In this document: positions 9,464 through 19,817 of the stretch, one piece after another
How positions within the stretch are numbered: the first letter of the stretch is position 1
Layout of the letters: every line of letters begins with the position of its first letter
Notes under the pieces: model-generated
The model's input: only the letters and a program-made list of their open reading frames with translations
Told to the model about the DNA's origin: nothing
The model's database searches: none
DNA from: Paulinella micropora
Taxonomy: Eukaryota > Cercozoa > Imbricatea > Euglyphida > Paulinellidae
Reading direction: 5' to 3'
DNA: 64,000 nucleotides
Assembly (NCBI GenBank): GCA_019918135.1
Contig: WBZZ01001088.1
Location: 371,501-435,500, forward strand
Position numbers and translations under genes: made by a program

Positions 9464-9911
9464 TAGCTCCTTTTTTAAGCACAGGTCACGCTTGACTCTT
9501 CCATCCCCTAAAGCAAAAGAAAAAAGAAAAAGAAAAAAAAATTGGTTGTGCCCCCCCCCCCAGGCAAAGAATAGCCGGAGGAAAGAAAGCGGAAAAGAAA
9601 GGGAGGGGGAGAGGCAGGAAGGATGAGGACGAGGCCAAAAGAAAGAGCAAGAAAAGGAAGGAATCCCAAGGGGGGGGGCACAGAAATCTGTGCTTGGCCC
9701 CTCTCCCTCCTCCGTTCTCCCTTAGGAGAAGAAAGAAGTGAGACGCCGGCCAGGCACAGATGTCGTGCACTCCTCCTCCTTCCCTCTGCCAGGCTTTTTT
9801 TCCCCCGGCCCCTTCCCTCCCCTCCTTTTTCCCTCCTTTTCAAAAAAATGAAAGTACGGCAGACTCTTGCGGAGCCCGCCGGAACGATTAGTAAAAAAAA
9901 ACCAATGGGTC
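9464..9911. other. Divergent intergenic region with near-perfect inverted repeat
   Basis: tctgtgcttggcc (9687-9699) and ggccaggcacaga (9748-9760) form a 13-bp stem with one mismatch. The region lies between divergently transcribed genes and so should contain promoters for both. It also has C12, G9 and A/T runs. Confidence 0.55.
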
Positions 9912-11417
9912 ATGAGCTATCCTCTGGCTACCAGGAGATCGACACGACGTACGCGCGGGGTCCGCCCGCCGAATCTCTCCGCGGCCCGAACCCTCAAAAG
10001 AAGAAGGTTGGCCGTCGAACAGTCCAGCTGGTTGTTCCGACTGCCCGACGATGTCTGGACCATAGTGCGGGACTTGGTGGGCGCGGAGGAAGCCGGCAGG
10101 TTCGCACTGACGTGCCAGCATTCGTTAGCGTTTGTCGAGGGCCCCGCCTTCTGGCAGCTGTTCCGGCAGCCGGTGTTTAGGTTCTCGAACCCGCGGCACC
10201 GAAGAATACTGCGCTTTTTTACGCGCGCTTGCGCGCGGGGCCCACGACCCCTCCAACGGCTAGTACTAGCACCACCCTACTACCAGGACCGGGCTGGTTG
10301 GTTGGACTACCAACACTACTCTTTGCACGAGCTCACGGTCGACACTTTGGTTTTGGAGGGCCGGAGTGACTCGGACCAGTCCCGACAAGAACACCGGGTG
10401 CTGGACGAGTTCGGCTGCATTGTTAACCTAGTGGCCAGGGGCACGAGCAACATCTGCCTGTCACTGCGTAACCAGCAACACGCGCGGACCCTCCAATCGC
10501 TCGTGATCTCGAGCCAGCAGGTTAACGATAGCAGTTTGCAGGCTCTGCAGGAGCTAAGACAGCTAGAATCACTCGCGTTGCATGATTGTGACCGGCTCAC
10601 GGACCAAGGGCTGGCCTGGCTAGCGCGAGTGCCACGGCTCAGTAAACTCTGCCTGGCCTCCTGCCACGGGCTCCGCGCGGCTAATTTGCAGGGCCTGTCG
10701 CTCACGAAGCTGACCCTGCGCGAACTCTCGCCGCTAGCCACGAACGTCCTGCAGCGATTGCCCGCGACCCTACGGGAGCTGGACCTGCTGGGCTTTAGAC
10801 CCCTGCTGCCCGTCGAGGTACGTGCGCTCGACCCGAACTTGCACGAGCTCCGCCTGGCCCTGGGCCCCGGCGCTTCGGACGAGCTGCTGGACGACGTAGC
10901 GGGTCTGCGGGGGTTGCGGGCCCTGTGCCTGTCCAGATGTCCAGACATCACACCGACAGGCCTCGCTAAGCTGCAGCGCTGCCCCGCGCTCCAGGAACTG
11001 CGTTTGGGACAGGCCAATCGCTTTGCCAGCCTCCGGGCACTGCACGCCCTGCCGTCGCTCCACCTTCTGAAACTGTGGCACTGCGGGGTGTCCACTCCCG
11101 GGGGTTTGTTCAGAAACATTCCCGCGGGGCTAGCGACGGTGCGCCTGCACAGGCTGGTGCTGGGGTGCTACAACCTAACCGACGCAGCCTTGTCTGGCCT
11201 AGCGCGGTGTCCCGCGCTGCAAGAACTGGAACTGCACTGGTGCTACTTCAGGGGGGACGTAGCCGATCTCAGGCATTGTCAATCGCTGCAAAAGTTGACA
11301 CTGAGCGAGTGCCAACTCCCGGCGGACGGCCTGCGGCGGCTCAGGCAGGCCAGGCCCGGCTTGCAGCTGGAAATGAGAATTTTTCCTGCCCGCGACGAAG
11401 ATCCTTGGGAAACCTGA
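9912..11417 (+). CDS. F-box/LRR protein
   Basis: 501 aa from ATG 9912 (the upstream in-frame TTG at 9867 is not used, since paralogues begin here). Basic N-terminus with KRRR (29-32), F-box about 40-84 (LPDDVWTIVRDLVGAEEAGRF ... FWQLF), a linker, then LRRs from about 195 to 490 (LESLALHDCDRLTDQGL, LRALCLSRCPDITPTGL). Strong paralogue of the next gene and of those at 17715 and 21871; all keep the L-P-x-D-x-W F-box start. Putative SCF substrate adaptor. Confidence 0.85.
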   Translation: MSYPLATRRSTRRTRGVRPPNLSAARTLKRRRLAVEQSSWLFRLPDDVWTIVRDLVGAEEAGRFALTCQHSLAFVEGPAFWQLFRQPVFRFSNPRHRRILRFFTRACARGPRPLQRLVLAPPYYQDRAGWLDYQHYSLHELTVDTLVLEGRSDSDQSRQEHRVLDEFGCIVNLVARGTSNICLSLRNQQHARTLQSLVISSQQVNDSSLQALQELRQLESLALHDCDRLTDQGLAWLARVPRLSKLCLASCHGLRAANLQGLSLTKLTLRELSPLATNVLQRLPATLRELDLLGFRPLLPVEVRALDPNLHELRLALGPGASDELLDDVAGLRGLRALCLSRCPDITPTGLAKLQRCPALQELRLGQANRFASLRALHALPSLHLLKLWHCGVSTPGGLFRNIPAGLATVRLHRLVLGCYNLTDAALSGLARCPALQELELHWCYFRGDVADLRHCQSLQKLTLSECQLPADGLRRLRQARPGLQLEMRIFPARDEDPWET

Positions 11418-11831
11418 AAAATCGTGTTGTCCTGGAGGAGGGGGGTTTTGCGGAGGAAGAGATAAAGGGTTTTTATTTTTCTCCCCCCCGCTGTTTTTCT
11501 TTCCTGAGGGAATGAGAAGATCTTTCTCTCATTACTTAACCTCCCCCCCCCCAAAAAAAACTGCTCTACACTCTAGTACTTTTTTTTTTCTTTTTTTTGG
11601 TTCACGCTAACTCCTTCCTCCTTTTCTTATTCCTGTTCCCTCGCGCTCGGAAGCAGGTAGGGGGGCCAAGGCAGCGACCCCCCCCCTTACCCTCCTAGAG
11701 CCATTTTCCTTTTCCCTTCCCCGCGTAAAAAACAAAGGACAGCAAAGAGCGTCAATTTAAAAAAAAGCCTTACAAGTTTGTCATGGGGTGTAATTTTCTT
11801 TTTTTTTTTCTGTTGGGACTAGTACCAGACC
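11418..11831. other. Intergenic region between tandem F-box genes
   Basis: Rich in C7-C9, A8 and T10 tracts. Nothing coding seen. It separates two co-directional paralogues that probably arose by tandem duplication. Confidence 0.6.
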
Positions 11832-13337
11832 ATGAGCCACGGTCCACCGTCCCAGAAGCCCCAACGACACCTACGTCCAACCCCCGCAGCACAGACCACC
11901 AAAAGAAGAAAACCGGCCGAACACTCCTGCTGGCTGTTCCAACTACCCGACGATGTCTGGGCCATCGTGAGGGACCTGGCGGGTGCGGAGGCCGCCGTCA
12001 GGTTCGCGCTCGCGTGCCAGCAGTCGTTGGCGCTAGTCCGGGGCCCGGTCTTCTGGCCCTGGCTCGAACAGCCGGTCTTTAAGTTCGCGAAGCAAGAGCA
12101 CAGAAGAATACTGGGTTTTTTCGCGCGCCGCTGCGCAGAAAGCGGGCAAACCCTTCGACAGCTTGTGCTGGAACCACCGTACTACCGGGATCGCACTGGT
12201 TGGTCAGACTACCAGCGCTGTTCCCTGCACCGGCTCACGGTAACCACCTTGGTACTGGAGGGTGAATGGTACGCCGAACGCGCGCGACAAGAACACAGGG
12301 TGCTGGACGAGATGGGCGGCATCGTGAACCTAGTGGCTCGGGGCACGATGGACATCTGCCGGTCTCTGCACGACAGCCGCCACCGGGAGACCCTCCGGAC
12401 GCTAGTGATTTCACGCCAGCGGATTGGTGACGAAAGCCTCCGGCTGCTACAGCAACTGCCACGACTGGAGCAGTTAGCGTTGCACCACTGTAACCAGCTG
12501 ACGGACCAGGGGGTGGCCTGGCTAGCGCAGGTACCGCGGCTTAGGAGGCTCTGCCTGGTCATGTGCAGCGGGATCCGGGGGCAGGGCCTGCGGAACTTGC
12601 AACTGACGGGGCTGGCCGTCCGCTGCTTCGGTCGTTGCCGCGCCACGGCCGTCCTGTCACAGCTGCCTACACTCACGGGGTTACAAGAGCTAGACCTGCT
12701 AAACTACCGGCCCCTCGCACCCGACGAAGTACGTTCGCTGGACCGGAACCTGCCGAAGCTCAAGCTAGCCCTCGACCAGCACGCGTCCGATGCTTTGCTC
12801 GCCACAGTGGGAGAGTTGCGGGGCCTGGAGGTTCTGTGCCTAAGCAAGTGCCGGAACCTCACGTTGGCCGGCCTGGCCCAACTGCGGCTTTGTCCGGCGC
12901 TCCAAGAACTACGGCTGGGAGAGTTTAGTTGCTTTGCGTCCCTCGGTGTACTGCGAGCGTGGCCCTCGCTCCGCAGCCTGCGGCTGTGGCGCTGTGGGGT
13001 GGGGGGCAGCTGCCCGAGCCTCGCGAACCTCGCGGGACTCACTCGGCTGCAATTAGGGCAGTATACTATTACCAGCGCCGTGCTGTCCGAGCTGCAGAGC
13101 TGCCACGCGCTACAAGAACTAGAAATTAGTTACTGTGCAATCACGGGCAACCTAACCGAACTCGGGGCCTGCCGCGCGTTACGGAGCCTGAAATTGAATT
13201 CGTGCTCCAATACGTCACCGGCACTGCTGGCCGAGCTCAGGCGGGCCAGGCCCGAGCTACAAGTTTACCCACGCTTTACTTATTCGGACGAAGGGGAATA
13301 CGCCTGGGATTTTTTGCAGGACCTTCCCTCCCGGTAA
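11832..13337 (+). CDS. F-box/LRR protein
   Basis: 501 aa from ATG 11832. NLS-like TKRRKP (23-28) directly before the F-box (about 34-78: CWLFQLPDDVWAIVRDLAG ... FWPWLEQ). LRRs from about 190 (LEQLALHHCNQLTDQGVAWL, LEVLCLSKCRNLTLAGLAQL). Closest in layout to the preceding gene, including the block with YYRDRTGW between F-box and LRRs. Ends with an acidic/aromatic tail. Putative SCF adaptor. Confidence 0.85.
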   Translation: MSHGPPSQKPQRHLRPTPAAQTTKRRKPAEHSCWLFQLPDDVWAIVRDLAGAEAAVRFALACQQSLALVRGPVFWPWLEQPVFKFAKQEHRRILGFFARRCAESGQTLRQLVLEPPYYRDRTGWSDYQRCSLHRLTVTTLVLEGEWYAERARQEHRVLDEMGGIVNLVARGTMDICRSLHDSRHRETLRTLVISRQRIGDESLRLLQQLPRLEQLALHHCNQLTDQGVAWLAQVPRLRRLCLVMCSGIRGQGLRNLQLTGLAVRCFGRCRATAVLSQLPTLTGLQELDLLNYRPLAPDEVRSLDRNLPKLKLALDQHASDALLATVGELRGLEVLCLSKCRNLTLAGLAQLRLCPALQELRLGEFSCFASLGVLRAWPSLRSLRLWRCGVGGSCPSLANLAGLTRLQLGQYTITSAVLSELQSCHALQELEISYCAITGNLTELGACRALRSLKLNSCSNTSPALLAELRRARPELQVYPRFTYSDEGEYAWDFLQDLPSR

Positions 13338-13843
13338 AGGGGCGGGCTCTTGTGCAAGAGCGGCTGGCTAGCCAAAAAAAAAAGGCCAGGGAACCACTAC
13401 CAAAAAAAAAACTAGGGAGAAACAAAAAGAGGGGAGAAAAAAGGACGCCTGCCATGCCCAGGGTTCGAAAGGAAGCAGGCCACCAGGCGTCTTTCCGCCC
13501 TGGCGGGAAGAGGGAAAAGGAAAGGAAGGATTCGGCACATTTTTTTTTTGGCTAGCCTGCTCTTTTTTTTTTCTTCCTCTCCGGCTCTTCATGGAGGGTT
13601 TTTTGGGGGGGGGGGGGGGGGGGGGAAGGAGGGGAGGGGAAGGGTATGTTTTTTTCTGGCCTTGGTTCTACCTTTGCTACCTTTTTGTCTATTTTTTATG
13701 TGTTATATTTCGTTCCAAAAGAACAACATCCCCCCCCTTAGAATACACCTTTCTTTTTCTCGCCCTTCTCCACTCGGGCTCCTTTCGTCTTCCTCTCCCT
13801 CCCCTCGCTGCTGCTGGGGTAGAGAGCTGCCAAGAAGGACTAC
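13338..13843. other. Intergenic region with foldback and long G-tract
   Basis: ggctagccaaaaaaaa (from about 13365) is matched in inverted orientation by ttttttttggctagcc (to about 13557), enclosing further short inverted repeats (gacgcctg / caggcgtc). A run of about 24 G lies at 13603-13626, which could form G-quadruplexes and be unstable in copying. No gene seen. Confidence 0.6.
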
Positions 13844-15003
13844 ATGACCAAGACAAAACGTAAGCCCTGTTGGCGCGCATTTAACGCCGAAGTCACTCAC
13901 CACATCAAGCAACTGCCGCCGACCTTCGTGCCCTCGTTCCGCGGTCGCGCACTCGCCGGCGTGCACACGTGGCTCGAGGCGCACGTGTGGCAGAAAGACC
14001 CCAAGTTCAGTCACAAGACTATTAAACCCCAACAGAACGTGTACGCTCAATGGGAAGAACGCGCCGCGTCGGTTGTCCAGAAGCGGACTTCTTCCGCCAG
14101 GCACATTCAGGCCCCCTGGTTTGGCCGAGGTCCGCACGCTTCTTTTTCTCTCGGTCGTTTTTTGCCGCACTTTTTCTCTCTCTCCATTTTTTTTTCCACC
14201 GCCCTTTTGTTTTTCTTGCTGTTCTGTCCTGCTCTTTTATTTCTGGTGGGTGTGCAGGGAACGGCCTCGCCGTAGACTGTCAGCTCACCGCCTTCACGGA
14301 GATAGCCACGGGCCTGCGACCGCCCGTGCTTAAGGGGACCATCTTTAAGAAAAACTACAGCGTCTGGGCGGGAGCGCCGCCACAACAAAAACAGAGCTTC
14401 TGCCATAGCCTCAAGGCCTGCACCGGCATTGCGCTGGACCCCGACACTCTGCACTGCGTGCACCCGCTCGCCGCCAGCGCACTCTCCTTCCTCTTCAGCC
14501 GCTTCGGCGAGCCGCTCGCCGCGCAGCTGGCAGTGCACACCGTGGGGTTAGAGGTTGTGACACACATAGACCAGGTCTGGCGCGACACCAAGACGCAAGA
14601 CGTGGTTTTGCTCGAACTAAAGAAGACGCAGAGCCCGTGGGATCGCGCGACGGCGAAAACCCCGACCATGAAGGGCCAGGACTTCTGCGGCTGGGCCGAT
14701 CTGCCGATGAATCGGTACCTAATCCAGGCGGCCGTCAGTCACTGGCTCTTTACCCAGACCTACACAACCTCGGCCAACCTCAGGTCGGGTGTGCTGTGCG
14801 TGGGGACCTATGGTGTCGTGTACAAAGAAGTGCCGGCGAGCATGATCGAGCAGGCCGGGCGGGCCCTACGTGGCCTGGCCCGCCCGGTCGTGCCCCCGGT
14901 AACAAGAGCCACGGAGGGTGAGGAGGCCGAGAGTCATGAGCCACCGGCCAAGAAAGCCAAGACCAGTGCCGGCGCAGACGAGGAGTCAGCAAAAAAAGAA
15001 TAA
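13844..15003 (+). CDS. PD-(D/E)XK nuclease, spliced (join 13844..14129, 14258..15003)
   Basis: Two open frames join in phase when a 128-nt GT..AG intron is removed, giving 343 aa. The catalytic core is visible as D200 (VTHIDQVW), then E215-L-K217 (VVLLELKKTQ), the classic D...E-x-K of PD-(D/E)XK nucleases; Q/H-rich helices follow (YLIQAAVSHWLF). The C-terminus carries a nuclear-localisation-like PPAKKAKT in a Glu-rich tail. Likely a DNA exonuclease or repair/recombination nuclease acting in the nucleus; herpesviruses and many large DNA viruses carry members of this superfamily. An AATAAA polyadenylation-type signal lies at about 15009, just after the stop. Without splicing, the first frame stops at 14275. 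Confidence 0.75.
14130..14257 (+). other. Spliceosomal-type intron in the nuclease gene
   Basis: Starts gtccgc and ends ttgtgcag-like (tgtgcag at 14251-14257), with a strong T/C tract between. It keeps the frame (G split 1+2) between two segments with continuous coding character. Confidence 0.7.
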
Positions 15004-15582
15004 GTGTCAATAAAACAAAGCCTAACGATTTCTGGTCAAAGTTTATTCGCTATTCTGGGGGCTTGCTTTCGAACCATTCGGCCTTGGGGTGCTGGCTACT
15101 TTCTTTTTTGCTGGATGATAATAATCTCTTGTTAGCAACTCCCTGTACATTTTTATCGACGCGGTAGTCAGTATAAAGTTTAGCAAAGCCGCATACGTGT
15201 TTCTCCTGCGTAAAAACACATGGCGGCAGAACCGGCATTTTTTTTTTGGTTGGCCAGAGAAAAACTTGGTGAAGAAAGGGCCGCGGGATGTTTTTTCTCG
15301 GCAAGCAAGAAAAAAAAAACAGAGGGCTTTTTTTTGGGGGGTAAAAAAAAAAGGAGAAAAAGAGAGAGAGAGAGAGAGAGAGGATCGCCTTAGCCAGAAA
15401 ATCTTCCCATCCAACAGCATTGCCCCTCAGAGCTATTTCTTTCTTGTTTGTTTGTTTTTTCTGCCTACTAGAGAGAGTCTCTTTCGGTAGTGCCAAGTAC
15501 TTCAAACATGAAAAAAAAATGAGATAGGAATTGCTGTCATTCCTGGTTTAGGTTTTTTTTTCGGGAGAAGGTTGTGGTAGCC
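15004..15582. other. Intergenic region with GA microsatellite
   Basis: Contains an AATAAA near 15009, A/T homopolymers, and a (GA)n run at about 15360-15381. No supported gene on either strand. Confidence 0.6.
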
Positions 15583-17274
15583 ATGAGTAACGAGGGCCCG
15601 ACAGCCAACCCCTCTGCCGCCAAAAAGCGCCGTACTGACGCACCCAAAACTACCAAGTATACTTGCTATCTTTTTTTTTTCTTTTTTTTGTTTTTTTGTG
15701 CTTTTTTGCTGTCTTGTGCCTAACTTATCCCTTTTTCTTTGTTTGTCTGCCGATGTTTTTACGCTCGCCCCCCCCCCCCCCTAGCATTTCTGTTTTTTTG
15801 TTTCGTCAGGCTACCCCACGCAGTGTTTGACGAAACCCCCAAGGTCTGCTATTACTAACTGGTTTTCTATTTTTTTTTTTTTTGCTTATTTGTTGGTTCC
15901 CATCCCTTTTCTTTCGACACCTACCGTCCCTAACCTTAGGCACTGCTAGAGAGGCTGCCGGCTGATCTATGGCCCTGCGTGCTTGGTTGTCTCGAACTCC
16001 GAGACGTTCTGTTCGTGGCGTCTGCTTCTCGTTTTCTACGTGAGCTGTTTTGTACTAACAGCGAAGTTTGGCTCCGCACAGAATTTGCCGACATTATAGA
16101 TTTATCTGACATAGGCAGTAACGGTATGCTCTCACTTTGGGGGTCCGTGTGGGCAGCAGCGAAAGTGACGTTCTCTTCTTGCATCTTGCGAGAGTCAGTT
16201 TACGCCAAGGTAGTGGCGGGGCTGAGCTTCAAGCAAATCGATCTCACGCGCCTGGACGAATTCTCGAGATCTGAGGACAAGGCAGACCTAAGCGGCGTGC
16301 GCGCCGACCTGCTCGTCATTGATCATTACTGTGCACGTGTTAGCCGCTGGCCCGCCGGAGTTCAGTCTCTGCACTACCGAGGCAGCGCTCACTGGTACAC
16401 CGAACGCGCGGCAGGGCTCCCCTTTTTACCAGAGCTGCGTGAGCTGAGCGTCTCCTTCCAGAGCTACGAGATAAACCAATACGCCGCCTCGTTCGATCAG
16501 AAACTGCGCTTGAAACTAGTTAGTGATTTGACCAGCCTGCCACCCGGATTAAAACAACTGTCGCTCGAAAACTGTCGCCTGGACGCACCCTCGTTAGAGC
16601 GCGTGCTGCGGCAGCTGAAGGCACTGGAAGACCTCAGCCTCACGGAAAACAATCGGCGCGAAACCCCCCTGATCGGCCACGACCTCCGGGGCTGTCCCAG
16701 CCTACGAGAGCTACGGCTGAAAGCTCTCAGGCTGAGTAAGCTTCCGCGCCTCAACTTTGATGTGCTCCAGCACCTGAACCTCCAATGTTTGCGGGTCCTG
16801 CACCTGGACTATTGCCTCAACGAGCAAATAGAGCCGGGCGATGTCACGCTCCTGAGCGACGCCGCCCAGCTCAGACAGCTAAGGGTGCTAGCTCCAGACT
16901 GTACGCTCTTGCTAACTCACTTCCCGGCCGATCTCAAGCTACAAGTGCTGGAGCTGGAAATTCCGAGAGATGAGTTACGGGCGCTGGCGGGGTTACGTCT
17001 GAGGAATCTACGAGTGCTGTCGTTGCACGGGCAAGAGGGTGACGAAAGTGCGGGCTTCCAGGAACCTTCGCTGCTGCTAAGGTTTCCTCACCTGGAGACT
17101 CTGATCCTAGACCGCAACAATTTTGACAAGGAAACCTGGCGTAATTTGAGGTCCTGGTTGCGGCAAAACCACCATCCGGTATTAACATGTGCCAACGTGT
17201 TATATACCTCGAGGCAGTATAACCGTGACTGGTTTATGGCCGGATCGGCGTTACGGCTGCTGGCAGAAGACTGA
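15583..17274 (+). CDS. F-box/LRR protein with two introns (join 15583..15656, 15810..15843, 15940..17274)
   Basis: Spliced product 480 aa. Exon 1 encodes a paralogue-like basic leader with KKRRTDAPK; exon 2 is only 34 nt (LPHAVFDETPK); exon 3 starts the F-box (ALLERLPADLWPCVLG ... SEVW) and LRRs (for example LKQLSLENCRLD, LEDLSLTENN, LRNLRVLSLHGQ). All three junctions keep frame. Intron 1 is 153 nt and intron 2 is 96 nt. Without splicing there is no ATG before the F-box, which supports the model. Least similar to the 500-aa group in its LRRs. Putative SCF adaptor. Confidence 0.75.
15657..15809 (+). other. Intron 1 of the F-box gene
   Basis: Donor gtatac, acceptor tttcgtcag, T-rich throughout, with a cctaac branch-like motif at 15719-15724. 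Confidence 0.7.
15844..15939 (+). other. Intron 2 of the F-box gene
   Basis: Donor gtctgc, acceptor taaccttag, with a T15 tract. A perfect tactaac is at 15853-15859 but only about 10 nt from the donor, so a ctaac nearer the acceptor may be the branch site. Confidence 0.7.
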
Positions 17275-17714
17275 TTAAAAAAAAACCCCAAGCAGAGAAA
17301 AGGAGGTGTGTATTGTCGAGTGATCTAGGCCCCTTTTCCCCCCGGCACTAGGCCTTCTTGCGTCTAGTGATTAAAAAAAAAAACTCCCGACCCAAGAACG
17401 CCGCCACTACAAAAGAAAAAAAGAGATAGGACTGGTAGCAGCCTGCTCAGGTATGCAAGGGAGAGACCTCGTGCTGGTGTCGGTCCAGAGCCACCAGTAA
17501 AGAGAAGGCCAGGACCGACACCGGCACAGGCAAGAAGGAGTCAGACATTAAAAAAAAAGTGAGTGCCAGTAAAAAAAAACAAGACGACAGTTTGCAAAAT
17601 TTAGGTTTATAAGGTATACGCGTACGTAACGCCCGTACAGATCTTTCTTTTTTTACCTCTGGTCGAGGCTTTATGCCAGCCCCCCCCCAAAAAAAAAACA
17701 AAAAACTCTGAACT
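17275..17714. other. Intergenic region between convergent genes
   Basis: Begins with a ttaaaaaaaaa tract right after the F-box stop and holds several A9-A10 and C9 tracts. No gene supported. Confidence 0.6.
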
Positions 17715-19229
17715 TCAATTGTCCCAAGAGTACGGAGAAAAGCCGGTACCAAAGTCAACAGTAACGACGCGCAGTTCGGGCCTGGCTTGCCTGAGCTCGG
17801 CCAGCGCTTGTTGAGGTAGGTGCACGGAAAACTTGACCCGCAACTCGCGCAACGCCGGGCAAAGACCTAGCGGGGCCACGTCGGTATTGAACGTGCAAGA
17901 CATTAGTTCTAGTTCCTGCATCGAACACTGCGTTAACTCATTAGTAATCGCGTCTGTTATTTCGTAATACCCTAGCTGTAATTCCCGCAGCCTCCGGCAG
18001 AGTGGCAGCCCCGCCGGCAGGACCGTGGCGTTCCAGTTGCCTAAATGTACGCTGTGCAGGGCGGGGAACGTGCCGAGTACGCTGAGGTCCGTTATTTGCT
18101 GGCAGCCTTCCAAGTACAGTTCTTCAAATGTAGGGCAGCGCCGGAGGGCGGCCAGGCCACTTTCGGTGAAGTGTGGGCACGCCCGGCAACGCAGGACCCG
18201 CAGGCCCGCCTGGTCGGCCAGTCTTTGCAGTAGCTCGTCCGAAGCGAAATTCACCAGGCTCAGTTTCAGGCTCGAGAGTTTTACAGTAGCTAGGGTGTCT
18301 AGGTCCGCTAACGAAAGGCCGTAATACTGCAGCAGGTCTAGTTCCCGCAGCTTCGTCAGGGAGCCGAGCTGTTGCATCAGGTTAGCAGCTCTTTCGTAAG
18401 TAGTGAAGGTTAGCTTGGTGATCTGCAGGCCCCGCAACCCGGAGCCACTAATCCCGTCGCAACGCTTGACACTCAGCTCCTCCAGCCGCGGCAGTGACAT
18501 GAGCAGGGCCAGCGCTCGGTCCGTCAAGTTTTGGCAAGAGTCCAGGCGCAAGCTGCGTAGTTCTGTGAGGCCTTGCAGCGCTTCGAAACTCTCGTCACGG
18601 ATAGACTGGCGTGCCAGCTCGAGCGCCCTGAGGCCCTGCGTGCTAGGGCGAAGGGGCAGGTGCCGACAAATATCGTCCGTCTCCCCGGTTAGTAGCCGCT
18701 GGACGCATTTAAAGTCGTCCAACACCTTGCCCTCCGCAAACTCTAACTCTTGGTTATAGGTTTGTCTGCCTACCATGATGAGGGTCTCTACTGCCACCTT
18801 GTCTAAGCCACAGCGTTTGTAGTCTGTCCAGCCCCGCTTGTCGACGTAGTAAGGATACGAGGTCCTGATTTCCCGCACGGACCACGAGGCCCGCAGGCAG
18901 GCTTGCACGAAAAGGCGCAGTACCGTTGGGTGCCGCTGGTTCCGCAGGTCAAACCTGGGCTGCTGGAACAATTGCCAGAAGCCGGGGCTCTTGGCAAAAT
19001 CGAGCGAGGCCCGGCAGGTCAACGCGAACCTGATGGCCTCCTCCGCGCCCGCCAGGTCCCTCACGATGGCCCACACCTCGTCGGGCAGTTGGAACAGCCA
19101 GCAAAACTGTTGGGCCGGTTTTCTTCTTTTGGCGGGCTCAATTCGGACCTCTTCGGTGTCGCGGTAGCGCCGGGGGAACCTCCCGCGGGTGGTCCGGACC
19201 GATCTCCTTTTGCCCGAGATTTCGGCCAT
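17715..19229 (-). CDS. F-box/LRR protein
   Basis: 504 aa from ATG 19229. NLS-like PAKRRKP (32-38), F-box about 42-88 (CWLFQLPDEVWAIVRDLAG ... FWQLFQQP), linker with YYVDKRGW, LRRs about 200-485 (LRSLRLDSCQNLTDRAL, LRVLRCRACPHFTESGL). Clear paralogue of the genes at 9912 and 11832, but on the opposite strand, so the family has spread by more than simple tandem duplication. Confidence 0.85.
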   Translation of the reverse strand: MAEISGKRRSVRTTRGRFPRRYRDTEEVRIEPAKRRKPAQQFCWLFQLPDEVWAIVRDLAGAEEAIRFALTCRASLDFAKSPGFWQLFQQPRFDLRNQRHPTVLRLFVQACLRASWSVREIRTSYPYYVDKRGWTDYKRCGLDKVAVETLIMVGRQTYNQELEFAEGKVLDDFKCVQRLLTGETDDICRHLPLRPSTQGLRALELARQSIRDESFEALQGLTELRSLRLDSCQNLTDRALALLMSLPRLEELSVKRCDGISGSGLRGLQITKLTFTTYERAANLMQQLGSLTKLRELDLLQYYGLSLADLDTLATVKLSSLKLSLVNFASDELLQRLADQAGLRVLRCRACPHFTESGLAALRRCPTFEELYLEGCQQITDLSVLGTFPALHSVHLGNWNATVLPAGLPLCRRLRELQLGYYEITDAITNELTQCSMQELELMSCTFNTDVAPLGLCPALRELRVKFSVHLPQQALAELRQARPELRVVTVDFGTGFSPYSWDN

Positions 19230-19526
19230 TTTAATTGCTAAGGTAGGTTCTTTTTTTTTTTTTGCTTTTGTAAAGCTTTAGTCTTACATTGACCACTTTT
19301 GTTTCTCCCGTAGGCCAATTCTTTTTTTTTGGGCGTGCTGGTGGGCAGAGAATCGCGCGCCAACGTCGGCCGGCTTACAAGAAAAGAGGAAGGACCTTTC
19401 GGAGGGAGGGAGGTCGCCCAGCCACGACGGTGCAGAGGGAGGGGGGGCCCTAAAAAAATACGATTCCTTTTTAAAATGTTTTTTTAATGACTCGGGAAAG
19501 AAAAATCTACGCTGTATTTTGTCTTT

Positions 19527-19817
19527 TTAAGCCAGCCTTTTGCGCAAGCAGTGCCGATTGGCACCTTGCTCGCCCAGGTACTCCCAGCCCGCAGAGGTCG
19601 CTTGGTTCATGACACACCAACAGCACGCCCCAAACATGAGCCTGGCCTCTTCAAGCCCGCGCGAATCACAGTACGGATCGCAACCCTTGCCCACGCTCCT
19701 AATCAGCAACTGCGAGGCGCCTTCCAATTTCTTGTTGGCCACGTGAATCCACACGTGAATATACCGGGTATCACAGCCGCCTGTCGTTGAGGCTTCATAG
19801 CACGCCTTGTCTGCCAT
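19527..19817 (-). CDS. Small cysteine-rich protein, unknown
   Basis: 96 aa from ATG 19817 (an in-frame upstream extension is low complexity). Nine Cys, including CDPYC and CCWC, and a start MADKACYEAS. No transmembrane segment or signal peptide from this start. It may be a zinc-binding or disulphide-rich protein. Codon composition (G/C at third positions) matches coding regions nearby. Confidence 0.55.
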   Translation of the reverse strand: MADKACYEASTTGGCDTRYIHVWIHVANKKLEGASQLLIRSVGKGCDPYCDSRGLEEARLMFGACCWCVMNQATSAGWEYLGEQGANRHCLRKRLA